The notes below the pieces were generated by a model, which was given only the letters and a program-made list of their open reading frames with translations, was not told where the DNA came from and did no database searches. Below are positions 52,964-61,839 of a DNA stretch of 64,000 nucleotides, piece by piece. Both the position numbers and the translations under genes were made by a program. Source of the DNA: JAUNBG01 sp964442735 (GTDB lineage Bacteria; Planctomycetota; Planctomycetia; Pirellulales; Thermoguttaceae). The stretch's first letter is position 1. The number at the start of each line of letters is the position of its first letter. Where the stretch lies: positions 1 through 64,000 of the forward strand of contig CAYUAP010000011.1 in NCBI GenBank assembly GCA_964442735.1. Direction: 5' to 3'.

Positions 52964-54214
52964 GTGAACACAAATAATAAAATCTACCAATTCGATAATG
53001 GTCTGGTTCTTCTCGCGGAGGAAATGCCATGGGTTGAATCCATTTCGTTTTCATTTCGGGTACCATCGGGCGTTATTTATGATCCCCCGGAACGTCTCGG
53101 TCTGGCGGCAATGACTTCGGAGTATCTCTCCCGAGGAGCCGGTTCCCGTGATAATCAAGCCTTTTTACGTGCACTGGAAAATCTCGGAGTCGAAACTTCT
53201 GATGGTATTTATCAATCCAGTTCTATTTTTTCCGCATCTCTCGTTGCCGATAAAATCGAGCCGGCCTTGGAACTCTATGCCGACATGATTCTTCGTCCCC
53301 GTTTCGAGACAGGGGAATTGGAAACTTCCCGACAAACTATTTTACAGGAATTCCTCTCTCTGGAAGACGAACCTTCGCGTAAAATGAAAATCGAACTGAA
53401 GCGTCTGTCTTTTCCCGATCCTTGGAATCGCTTTATTTATGGTACATCTCAAGGGGTGGAAAATATCACACGTCCCGATATTAAAGAATTTTACGATGAC
53501 TATTATCGGCCCAACGGAGCCATTTTGGGGGTTGCAGGACACCTCAACTGGGATTCCTTGCGTTTTCAGGTCGAAAAACTCTTTTCCTCCTGGAAATGTA
53601 AAGACAGAAAAGAAATACAGACAACGGAAGGAACAACCTATCAATCCTATATTAATACAGAATCTGCCCAGACATATATTGGCCTCTCCTGGCCTTCTCT
53701 GCCCGTTCCCCACCCGGATTACCTTCTGTCAGCCTGTGCTATTTCCGCGCTCAGTGGTGGAATGACCGGTCGTCTTTTTACGGAAGTTCGTGAAAAACGA
53801 GGACTATGTTATTCTGTTAGTTGTGCCTCCCATTCCAATAAAAAATTGGGTCGTATCAATTGTTTTTGTGGGACTCGAACCAATCGGGCACAGGAGTCCC
53901 TGGACGTTATTCTATCAGAAATCGATAATTTATATAAAAATGGTATTACAGAACGCGAATTAGAGTTAATTAAAACGCGTAATCAATGTGCCTTGGTTAT
54001 ACAACAGGAATCGACCGCCGGAATTGCTGACAATATTGTCGGTGACTGGTATTTATTCCATCGAATCCGTACCTTGGAGGAACTGCAGAATCGAATATCT
54101 TCACTAACGTGTAACCAAATCAATGACTATCTGACAAGTCATCCGGCAGGACCTTTACGATTGGTTACTCTGGGACCAACTCCCTTGAAAATAGACCCCT
54201 CTCTTTTGGGATAA
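52964..54214 (+). CDS. M16-family peptidase-like protein without zinc motif
   Basis: 416 aa, starting at GTG. The M16 fold is clear: an opening NGLVLLAEEMPWVESISFSF, the central YDDYYRPNGAILGVAGHLNW, and the R/Y substrate-binding pair in REKRGLCYSVSC (about 280). Where active members have HxxEH the protein reads GLAAMTSEYLSRG, so it cannot bind zinc. Such proteins act as the non-catalytic subunit of heterodimeric M16 peptidases. No catalytic partner is in the window. The ribosome site is weak. It follows the GNAT gene by 17 bp. Confidence 0.88.
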   Translation: MNTNNKIYQFDNGLVLLAEEMPWVESISFSFRVPSGVIYDPPERLGLAAMTSEYLSRGAGSRDNQAFLRALENLGVETSDGIYQSSSIFSASLVADKIEPALELYADMILRPRFETGELETSRQTILQEFLSLEDEPSRKMKIELKRLSFPDPWNRFIYGTSQGVENITRPDIKEFYDDYYRPNGAILGVAGHLNWDSLRFQVEKLFSSWKCKDRKEIQTTEGTTYQSYINTESAQTYIGLSWPSLPVPHPDYLLSACAISALSGGMTGRLFTEVREKRGLCYSVSCASHSNKKLGRINCFCGTRTNRAQESLDVILSEIDNLYKNGITERELELIKTRNQCALVIQQESTAGIADNIVGDWYLFHRIRTLEELQNRISSLTCNQINDYLTSHPAGPLRLVTLGPTPLKIDPSLLG

Positions 54215-54223
54215 AATTCCCCC

Positions 54224-54606
54224 CAATAGACAATAAAACCAATAGACAACAAAACCAATGGACAATAAAACTAATAGACAATAAAACTAATAGACAATAA
54301 AACTAATAGACAATAAAACTAATAGACAATANNNNNNNNNNNNNNNNNNNNNNNNNNNNNNNNNNNNNNNNNNNNNNNNNNNNNNNNNNNNNNNNNNNNN
54401 NNNNNNNNNNNNNNNNNNNNNNNNNNNNNNNGACAATAAAACTAATAGACAATAAAACTAATAGACAATAAAACTAATAGACAATAAAACCAATAGACAA
54501 TAAAACCAATAGATAATAAAACTAATAGATAATAAAACCAATAGACAATAAAACCAATAGACAATAAAACCAATAGACAATAAAACCAATAGACAATAAA
54601 ACCAAT
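54224..54606. repeat. 16-bp minisatellite, unit AATAGACAATAAAACC, with assembly gap
   Basis: Direct copies of a 16-bp unit (variants ending ACT or ACC, some with GATAAT or GACAAC) on both sides of a 100-N gap at 54332-54431. About 17 units are visible; the true number is unknown. There are no spacers. It separates the M16-like gene from the DHH gene; nothing else is seen in 54215-54734. Confidence 0.92.
54332..54431. other. Assembly gap (100 N) within the 16-bp minisatellite
   Basis: Exactly 100 N with the same 16-bp repeat on both sides, so the assembler could not span the array. Confidence 0.95.
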
Positions 54607-54734
54607 ATCAGGTATATTATATGGTCGGAACACGAGAACATTCCGGTTATTTTAAATACCTGTAATAATACCTATATTATATATTATTTATATACAGTCA
54701 CACTTGATAACCCCATACATGAAGGAATAATAAA

Positions 54735-55763
54735 TTGAATAACGATACTGATACATCCGCCACTCCCATTGATTGGAGTACATTTAAGGCTTTTATTGAT
54801 AATGCCCATGTGATTCTTCTGATGTCCCATATCCGTCCAGATGGAGATGCCATTGGAAGTCAAATTGCGTTCGCTCGTGCACTAACCGATTATGGTAAAA
54901 AAGTAATCTTAATCAATGCAGATCCGGTCCCTCCCAACCTGCAATTTCTTGATCCCGACCGGCTAATTCACCCTCTAACCGAACTAACGAACGAACAAAA
55001 AAAGGAAATGGAGCAGGCAGATCTTCTTGTCTCTCTTGATACAAGTTCCTGGGCACAGTTAGGGGCCATGGGAGAAATAATTAAACAAACATCCGCGCCA
55101 AAACTCGTTCTTGATCATCATATAAAGGGAGACGATATTGGAGCCGTTTGTTATGTAGATCCATCAGCAGAGGCGGCAGGGGTCATTGTTGTTCAGGCCA
55201 TTGAAGCCCTTGGTCTCCCCATGAAAAAGGAATATGCTTTTCCGTTATTTGTGTCTATTGCTTCCGATACCGGCTGGTTCCGTTTTAATTCCGTAACTGC
55301 TAAAACCTATCGGTTAATTGCTGACTTGACGGATATTGGAATTCGTCCGAACGAAGTCTATCGTATTATTTATGAACAAGAGTCATTCAGTCGAATGAAG
55401 CTAATCGGCCTGGCGCTTGTAAAAGCGGAACAATTCCTGAATAACAAGGGAATAATAACCTCCTTGAGTATCAAGGATTTCGATACTACAGGTGCACTTC
55501 CTTCCGATAGTGAAGATATTATCAATCAAACACTAAAAACGGATGGAACACTTGTGGCCGTTATCATGGTCGAACAACGATCCGGAGGTTATAAATTGAG
55601 TTTTCGAAGTCGGTGTAATCTTGACTGTAGTCTTTTAGCCGCTAAATTCGGTGGAGGGGGCCATAAAAAGGCGGCAGGCGCTTTTATCAATCTCCCCTAC
55701 GAAGTGGGTCGGGAAAAAATACTGGCCGAGGTAATTGCTATGATGAAGGATTGCGGATACTAA
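54735..55763 (+). CDS. nrnA: DHH/DHHA1 phosphoesterase, NrnA-type oligoribonuclease/pAp phosphatase
   Basis: 342 aa from a TTG start with AAGGA 8 nt upstream. The DHH domain has SHIRPDGDAIGSQIA (motif I, D-x-D), VSLDTSSW (motif II), LVLDHHIKGD (the DHH) and FVSIASDTGWF (motif IV). The DHHA1 domain ends GGGGHKKAAGAFI, the nucleotide-binding GGGH. It degrades short oligoribonucleotides and 3'-phosphoadenosine 5'-phosphate in the cytosol. The TTG start is unusual beside its ATG/GTG neighbours. It may be the last housekeeping-type gene before the exported cluster. Confidence 0.92.
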   Translation: MNNDTDTSATPIDWSTFKAFIDNAHVILLMSHIRPDGDAIGSQIAFARALTDYGKKVILINADPVPPNLQFLDPDRLIHPLTELTNEQKKEMEQADLLVSLDTSSWAQLGAMGEIIKQTSAPKLVLDHHIKGDDIGAVCYVDPSAEAAGVIVVQAIEALGLPMKKEYAFPLFVSIASDTGWFRFNSVTAKTYRLIADLTDIGIRPNEVYRIIYEQESFSRMKLIGLALVKAEQFLNNKGIITSLSIKDFDTTGALPSDSEDIINQTLKTDGTLVAVIMVEQRSGGYKLSFRSRCNLDCSLLAAKFGGGGHKKAAGAFINLPYEVGREKILAEVIAMMKDCGY

Positions 55764-55843
55764 AATAATGGTTTGAATTCCGGCTATTCTTCAGAACAAT
55801 ACTTGATTGTATGAATGATTAATAATTCAACAGGAGAAAAAAC

Positions 55844-57196
55844 ATGAAGAACAAAAAAAAGATGACGATAATGTTTATCGTTCTGACCCTAATGTGTTTT
55901 TATGGTATGGAATTATCTAATGCCCAGCAATGTAAATTGACCATTTCATGCCCTCAAACTGTTTTAAAGCCAAACAAGGAGCAAAAAGTCTATATTAAAA
56001 TTGGTGTTACAGGATTTAAAAAAGAAGGAAAAATCGATAGAACACCTTTAAATATAGCTCTTGTCCTTGATCGTTCCGGTTCCATGTCGGGAGATAAATT
56101 GGAACAGGCCAAAAAGGCGGCTTTAACCGCAGTGGAAGAAATGAATTCACAGGATTATCTTTCATTGGTCACCTATTCTTCGGAGTCAACCGTTGATGTT
56201 CCTGCCCAAAAGCTGGAAGAGAAGGAAGCCTTTTTGTCCAGAATCAAAAAGATCGAGGCCAATGGTTCTACGGCTCTTTATGACGGTACGCAACAGGGAT
56301 CTAAAGAAGTCGAAAAAAATTTATCCAAAAAGAGTGTAAATCGGGTCATTTTATTGAGTGATGGACTAGCCAACGTGGGACCAAACTCCATATCGGATCT
56401 GGCAGAATTGGGCAAAAAACTTGGTAATAAAGGAATTTCCGTTACTACATTTGGATTGGGGGAAGGTTATAATGAAGATTTAATGCTACAATTAGCCTCC
56501 AATAGTGACGGAAATCACGTTTTTATTACCAAGGCCAAAAATATGACCGATGTTTTTAGTGAAGAATTTCGATACGCTTCCTTGATTGTAGCCCAGGAGA
56601 TCAGTGGTAAACTGACTCTTTCGAACGAGGTGGAACTGATACGTTCACTTAATAAAGACGTGGAAGAGAAAGGACAGTCGATCCTTTTTGGTTGGAATCA
56701 GGTTTATTCGGCCAAGGAACGATATTTTATTCTTGAAGTTTCGATTCCTCCGCAAAAGAACGGTACGGAAATGACTCTTGGAAAAATCAAACTCTCCTAC
56801 ATGAATCAGGAAACGAAAATAACAGACGAATTGAGCGCAATACTTAAAGTTAAATTCAATTCATCGGAATCTGCGCAAAAAAATTCTATCGACAAGAAGA
56901 TTATGGAGGATTGTATTATTCAGGTTGCCAATCTTGAAAACGAACGTGCAACCAAGATGCGGGATGCCGGAAATGTCACAGAGGCTCGTTCCATACTGAA
57001 TTCCAATGTCCAGTATTTGAACTCGAATTCAGATATATTGAAAGGTTCCAAACGTCTGGACGAAGCCGCCAGTCTTAATTCCATTCAGATGGATCAAATT
57101 GAAAACGATCAAGAATGGAGTAAAAGCAGAAAAGGAATGCGAGCCTGGCAGGGAACCAATCGAAACCAGGGATTTGGTGGAGTTCCTGTCAAATAA
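55844..57196 (+). CDS. Exported von Willebrand factor A domain protein
   Basis: 450 aa. Signal peptide 1-28 (ELSNAQQ). The VWA domain (about 70-245) has a complete MIDAS: DRSGSMSG, the threonine in STALYDGTQQG, and the aspartate in LLSDGLANVGP. After it lie a beta domain (LTLSNEVELIRS, YFILEVSIPPQ) and a helical C-terminus (about 350-450), as in YfbK/Ca-activated-channel-like proteins. CAGGAG precedes the ATG by about 9 nt. It probably mediates metal-dependent protein binding on the outer face. Confidence 0.88.
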   Translation: MKNKKKMTIMFIVLTLMCFYGMELSNAQQCKLTISCPQTVLKPNKEQKVYIKIGVTGFKKEGKIDRTPLNIALVLDRSGSMSGDKLEQAKKAALTAVEEMNSQDYLSLVTYSSESTVDVPAQKLEEKEAFLSRIKKIEANGSTALYDGTQQGSKEVEKNLSKKSVNRVILLSDGLANVGPNSISDLAELGKKLGNKGISVTTFGLGEGYNEDLMLQLASNSDGNHVFITKAKNMTDVFSEEFRYASLIVAQEISGKLTLSNEVELIRSLNKDVEEKGQSILFGWNQVYSAKERYFILEVSIPPQKNGTEMTLGKIKLSYMNQETKITDELSAILKVKFNSSESAQKNSIDKKIMEDCIIQVANLENERATKMRDAGNVTEARSILNSNVQYLNSNSDILKGSKRLDEAASLNSIQMDQIENDQEWSKSRKGMRAWQGTNRNQGFGGVPVK

Positions 57197-57226
57197 ATTG
57201 TTCAGATGTAATCACTATCAGAAATC

Positions 57227-57471
57227 GTCACCATTCACAAATATAAAATGAAACTACGGATATAAAGTGAAACTACGGATATAAAGTGAAACTACAGATA
57301 ACACTGATTTTCACGGATAGTTTTTTGGCAAACAAACTTTTTTATGATAAAATTATTTATTATCATAGATAAAAATGTTTCGTTTGTTATTGTAAAATAT
57401 TATATTTTACGGCAGACTATCTCTGTTTATCCGTGATATCCGTGGTTCCAAAATCGTTCGTGAATGGTTAC
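57227..57471 (+). mobile_element. Family 1 MITE, copy 10, expanded, 7/8 target duplication
   Basis: 245 bp. Flanks CAGAAATC and CAGAAATT differ in one base. A 19-bp subunit (GGATATAAAGTGAAACTAC) is present three times near the L end, against one in most copies. It ends 30 bp before the next start codon. Confidence 0.88.
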
Positions 57472-57501
57472 CAGAAATTAATACCAATATTAGGAACTGC
57501 C

Positions 57502-58362
57502 ATGAAACGTTTCTCTTTTTACCTTGTTTTTAGTTTTGTCTTTATTTTAGGATCGACTCTTTTTGCGCAACAGAGCAAATATGGTCCCGGGACAAACGAA
57601 GAATTTCGCGGTCCTGTCGGTCTGCAACTTTACAGTATCCGTCACCTGTTCCAGCCAAATCTCAATAGAGGAATGGAGCAAACCCGGAGTTGGGGATTTA
57701 AATACGTTGAAGTAACGACCAGTGTTCGAAAAGCACTTCCGCCGGAAGAGTTACTTCCCCTCTTCGATAAATATGGACTAAAAGGTCCCATCGCACATTG
57801 GTCCTTCGATGAATGGGCAAAAGATCCCGAAGCTATCGCAAAATACGCAAAAGCAATGAAACTTGAATACGCAGGAACTGCCTGGATTCCTTTTAATGGA
57901 AATTTTACGGAAGCGGAATGCAGAAAAGCAATTGAGGTCTTTAACAAGGCAGGAGATGTTCTGGCTAAATATGGTATCAAGTTCATTTTCCATAATCATG
58001 GTCAGGAATTCGTTCCCTGGAAAGACGGGACACTTTTCGATATGATAATTCAGGGAACCAATCCAAAAACGGTCTTTTTCGAATTGGACATACTCTGGTG
58101 TGTTCTTCCCGGTGAAAACCCAGTGCGCCTTTTCAAAAAATACCCGAACAGATTTGCCGCCTGTCATCTGAAAGATCATAAAGGAAAAAACAATTCCGTA
58201 CCGCTCGGTACTGGTGAAGTGGACTGGCCAACGATTTTACAGGAAGCACAGAAAATCGGGATCAAATACTATTTTATCGAAGATGAATCGAAACAACCGG
58301 TCGAACAGATTTCACAAACACTAAAATACCTGGAAAAAATTCAATTTCCGAAAACAAAATAA
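57502..58362 (+). CDS. Exported sugar phosphate isomerase/epimerase-like TIM barrel
   Basis: 286 aa. Signal peptide 1-22 (LGSTLFAQQ). The xylose-isomerase-like barrel (PF01261) shows VGLQLYSIR, FKYVEVTT, IKFIFHNHGQEF (H-N-H metal ligands), FFELDILW (E/D ligand), HLKDHKGK and PLGTGEVDWPTIL, all family hallmarks. AGGA lies 6 nt before the ATG; the open frame formally starts inside the MITE. Exported members are common in planctomycetes next to Gfo/Idh/MocA proteins and probably work on free sugars in the periplasm. Confidence 0.88.
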   Translation: MKRFSFYLVFSFVFILGSTLFAQQSKYGPGTNEEFRGPVGLQLYSIRHLFQPNLNRGMEQTRSWGFKYVEVTTSVRKALPPEELLPLFDKYGLKGPIAHWSFDEWAKDPEAIAKYAKAMKLEYAGTAWIPFNGNFTEAECRKAIEVFNKAGDVLAKYGIKFIFHNHGQEFVPWKDGTLFDMIIQGTNPKTVFFELDILWCVLPGENPVRLFKKYPNRFAACHLKDHKGKNNSVPLGTGEVDWPTILQEAQKIGIKYYFIEDESKQPVEQISQTLKYLEKIQFPKTK

Positions 58363-58429
58363 TATTGTAATTTCGAGAATCTACAAAAGGACGTTCCGGA
58401 AATTAATCAAATTTAAAACAGGATATATT

Positions 58430-58560
58430 TAAACCACAAACCACTGATGTACACCGATAGTTTTATGAAATGTACTAACTTTTTGTGATAGAAATTATAA
58501 AAATATTTTATTATAAAATTTAGGAATTGCCAAAAACTATTTGTAGAAATCCGTTGTTAC
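58430..58560 (+). repeat. Decayed family 1 MITE
   Basis: Eroded matches: ACCACAAACCACTGATGTACA, CCGATAGTTTTATGAAA, TTGCCAAAAACTATTTGTAG and a GTTAC at the end. Parts appear rearranged. Nothing else is seen in 58363-58702. Confidence 0.5.
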
Positions 58561-58702
58561 AAATAAAATCATTTACTGGATGATAAAGTAATATTTACTG
58601 TATGATAAAAAGGTGCCAAACCAATTGCGCTGAATATTGTCACTATAAATTAAACACCTGTCTTCGGGTGTAACCCATTTTAATATTAAGGAAAGATTTT
58701 TA

Positions 58703-61141
58703 ATGAAGATAAAACATACTTTTCCAATAGTATGTCTATTGGTATTATTTTCCTGGATTCCCCTGTCGAGCCAGGAACTCAAACGAGAATTCAATGCCGT
58801 TCCCTTTACACAGGTTCGATTAACCGATTCCTTTTGGGCACCGCGAATTGAGGTTAATCGAAGGATCTCGGTTCCACACAATATAGATTGGTGTGAAAAC
58901 CAGACCGGTCGAATTAATAATTTTAAAATAGCGTCCGGTCAAATGGAGGGTAAATTTTCCGGAATATACTTCGACGATTCCGATGTTTATAAAATTCTGG
59001 AAGGTTTTGCCTATACACTGGCAGCATTTCCAGATAAAAAGCTGGAAGCCACGGCACGACAATGGATCGATTATATTGCTGCAGTTCAGGAAGAAGATGG
59101 TTATTTAATGTGTTATTTCAAATTGGTTAAGCCCAAAGAGAAATGGACGAATTTGGCAAGTATGCACGAACTCTATTGTGCTGGTCATATGGCGGAAGCC
59201 GCAGTGGCCTGGTATCGTGCTACAGGCGATGATAAATTTTTAAAGGTCAATTGTCGGTTAATGGATTTAATCTGTAAACGATATGGTCTTGGGGCGGGTC
59301 AGTTGATTAATATTGCCGGACACGAAGAAATAGAACTGGCTCTCGTTAAATTATACGAATTAACCGGAGAAAAGAAATACCTGGAAGAGGCCAAATTCTT
59401 CATAGATCATCGGGGAGTTGCGGCAGGACGCGAAAAAGGGCTCTTTGGCGAATATTGTCAGGACAATAAACCGATTCGGGAGCAGTCCGAAATTGTAGGA
59501 CATGCGGTCCGTGCCATGTATCTTTATGCGGGAGCGACCGATATTGCGGGCTACTATAAAGACGCCGAGTTAATGGCGGCCATGAACAGGTTATGGAACA
59601 ATGTTACGCGTCGTAAAATGTACATTACGGGAGGTATCGGTTCCCATGCCAAAAATGAAGGGTTTGGAGAAGAATTCTTCCTGCCGAACAAGTCGGCCTA
59701 TGCGGAAACCTGTGCTGCTATCGGACTGGTACTATGGGCCCATCGAATGAATCTGGCAACCGGTGATACTCAATATGCCGATATCATGAAACAGGTCATG
59801 TATAATGGTATGCTCTCCGGTTATGGTTTTGGGGGTGATTCCTATTTCTATGTTAATCCACTCGAATCGAATGGAAATCATCATCGACAGCCCTTCTTCG
59901 GTTGCGCCTGCTGCCCCTCCAATGTTATTCGTATTATTGCGGCCATACCCGGTTATGTCTATGCAACAAGCCAGTCGGAGCAACGTAAAAAGGCAGGTCT
60001 ATCCGGCGACGACACCATTGTCGTCAATATGTTTGTCAATAGTAACGCCACAATTGAACTAGCTGATGGTACCGTTGAAATCAGTCAAAAAACTGACTAT
60101 CCCTTCGAAGGTAAAGTTGAAGTCACCACAACGGCCAAGCCTAAAAAAGGCAAGGAAAAATCGAAGTATTATATTGTTCTCGACTATACCAAACCGGGCG
60201 AAAAAAGTACTGTATCCAGTGCCGTTTTTGAAGAGAAGAAGCCATTGTGTCTTTCCTATAATGAACCGATGGATGTAATACGAATGGCCGCGAATCCTAA
60301 AGTTCAGGATGATAATGGACGTGTTGCCATTATGCGCGGACCGTTGGTCTATTGTTTCGAACAATGTGATAATACCGTTCCGGTCAATCGAATTATACTA
60401 GCAAAAGATCCTCAATTTAAAGTTGAGATGCGGAACAACTATATTAGTACAGATAAAGACAGTACCTTAACAAAAAACAGTCCAATGCGAAAGGTGGCAG
60501 TGATTACCTGTAAAGATTGGCAGGGAAAAACATTGACGGCCATCCCCTATTATGCCTGGGACAATAGGGAAGCCGGTAAAATGAACGTTTGGGTCTATCA
60601 GGAGGGACTTGATTCCAATCTCGATCGCGAATGGACAGATTCCAAGGGGGAACCTGTTCTCTATAAACCTTTAAATACCAATCTGTTAACAGACCAAAAA
60701 CCCATTATCACCGAACAGCCTTCGTTCAGTGCATCATTTGCGAACGACGGTAACTCCACCTTCGACGGATCGGAACCTGGCATAAAACCGGAAAATTCCT
60801 GTGATCATAAAGTGCCACGTGCGACCTTCTGGGATCATAAAGGAACAGCTGAATGGTTCGAATATGAATATTCGGAACCCAAGGTAATTAGTCAGGTATC
60901 CGTCTATTGGTTCGACGATACAGGACGCGGTCAATGCCGTGTTCCACAATCGTGGAAACTTGTTTATCGGGAAAAGGAGAATGGCCCTTGGAAAGAAGTG
61001 GAAACAACCGATTCCTACTCGGTGGAGCTTAATAAAGAAATTAACGTTCATATCAAACCGGTTAAAGCACAATGTCTTCGTTTGAATATCCAACTGCAGA
61101 AGAATTTTTCCGGAGGAATCCTTCAGTGGATCGCCAAATAA
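58703..61141 (+). CDS. Exported GH127 beta-L-arabinofuranosidase-like enzyme
   Basis: 812 aa. Signal peptide 1-22. The GH127 (DUF1680) catalytic domain runs from VRLTDSFWAPR (about 36) to about 640: NIAGHEEIELALVKLYELTG, REQSEIVGHAVRAMYLYAG, KMYITGGIGSHAKNEGFGE, YAETCAA and FFGCACCPSN. The last two supply the Glu-Cys and Cys-Cys ligands of the zinc-thiolate site, whose Cys acts as nucleophile in characterised members. The C-terminus (about 690-812) is a discoidin-like domain. It likely removes arabinofuranose from plant cell-wall glycans or extensin. A pectic or hemicellulosic diet fits the neighbours. Confidence 0.93.
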   Translation: MKIKHTFPIVCLLVLFSWIPLSSQELKREFNAVPFTQVRLTDSFWAPRIEVNRRISVPHNIDWCENQTGRINNFKIASGQMEGKFSGIYFDDSDVYKILEGFAYTLAAFPDKKLEATARQWIDYIAAVQEEDGYLMCYFKLVKPKEKWTNLASMHELYCAGHMAEAAVAWYRATGDDKFLKVNCRLMDLICKRYGLGAGQLINIAGHEEIELALVKLYELTGEKKYLEEAKFFIDHRGVAAGREKGLFGEYCQDNKPIREQSEIVGHAVRAMYLYAGATDIAGYYKDAELMAAMNRLWNNVTRRKMYITGGIGSHAKNEGFGEEFFLPNKSAYAETCAAIGLVLWAHRMNLATGDTQYADIMKQVMYNGMLSGYGFGGDSYFYVNPLESNGNHHRQPFFGCACCPSNVIRIIAAIPGYVYATSQSEQRKKAGLSGDDTIVVNMFVNSNATIELADGTVEISQKTDYPFEGKVEVTTTAKPKKGKEKSKYYIVLDYTKPGEKSTVSSAVFEEKKPLCLSYNEPMDVIRMAANPKVQDDNGRVAIMRGPLVYCFEQCDNTVPVNRIILAKDPQFKVEMRNNYISTDKDSTLTKNSPMRKVAVITCKDWQGKTLTAIPYYAWDNREAGKMNVWVYQEGLDSNLDREWTDSKGEPVLYKPLNTNLLTDQKPIITEQPSFSASFANDGNSTFDGSEPGIKPENSCDHKVPRATFWDHKGTAEWFEYEYSEPKVISQVSVYWFDDTGRGQCRVPQSWKLVYREKENGPWKEVETTDSYSVELNKEINVHIKPVKAQCLRLNIQLQKNFSGGILQWIAK

Positions 61142-61191
61142 AAGGTAGTTTTGTGGTATAACATTCATTCCGGATAATACTGTATTACGTA

Positions 61192-61308
61192 TATACTACA
61201 GGACGTTACAATACTATCTTTTCGGGAGTTCGAATGTCTCGTCCGCATCTCCCGAAACAGACGTCCTGCCTGTTTTCAAAAGAGGAAATTTAAACGGTCT
61301 TGAGTATA
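61192..61308. repeat. Family 2 element, copy E (117 bp)
   Basis: TATACTACAGGACGTTACA at the left and GGTCTTGAGTATA at the right, with degenerate hairpins between (CGGGAG...CTCCCG also pairs). It lies 50 bp after the GH127 stop. Confidence 0.7.
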
Positions 61309-61421
61309 GAATTCAAAATCGTCATTCCTGACCGATACTCTTAATTCGAACTGGCGATGAAGGTAATACAGGAATCACGGTTTCCCGAAACAATAACCAA
61401 TCTGAAATACTATCCGTATTC

Positions 61422-61748
61422 GTAACCGTTCACGGATATAAATGAAACCACGGATCATACTGATTTTCATGGATAGTTTTTGGGTAAACAAATGTTTTTA
61501 TGATAAATTATTTATTATAATTAGATAAAAATGTTTTGTTTGTTATTGTAAAATATTGTATTTGACGGCAGACTATCTGTGTTTATCCGTGATATCCGTG
61601 GTTCCAAAATCGTTCGTGAATGGTTACAAATATTTATTATCATAGATAAAAATGTTTAGTTTGTTATTGTAAAATATTGTATTTTACGACAGACTATCTG
61701 TGTTTATCCGTGATATCCGTGGTTCCAAAATCGTTCGTGAATGATTAT
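61422..61748 (+). mobile_element. Family 1 MITE, copy 11, composite with a partial second copy
   Basis: A full copy (61422-61627) is followed directly by the right half of another (61628-61748, ending GAATGATTAT). CCGTATTC flanks the whole composite at 61414-61421 and 61749-61756, so the composite behaves as one insertion or arose by unequal exchange after insertion. Confidence 0.88.
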
Positions 61749-61839
61749 CCGTATTCTTCCATAAAATCCGTGGTTTCATAAATATATCTTGCAGACTACG
61801 AGTTGTGGATTTAAATCTGAAAGGAAATAACAACTTAAC

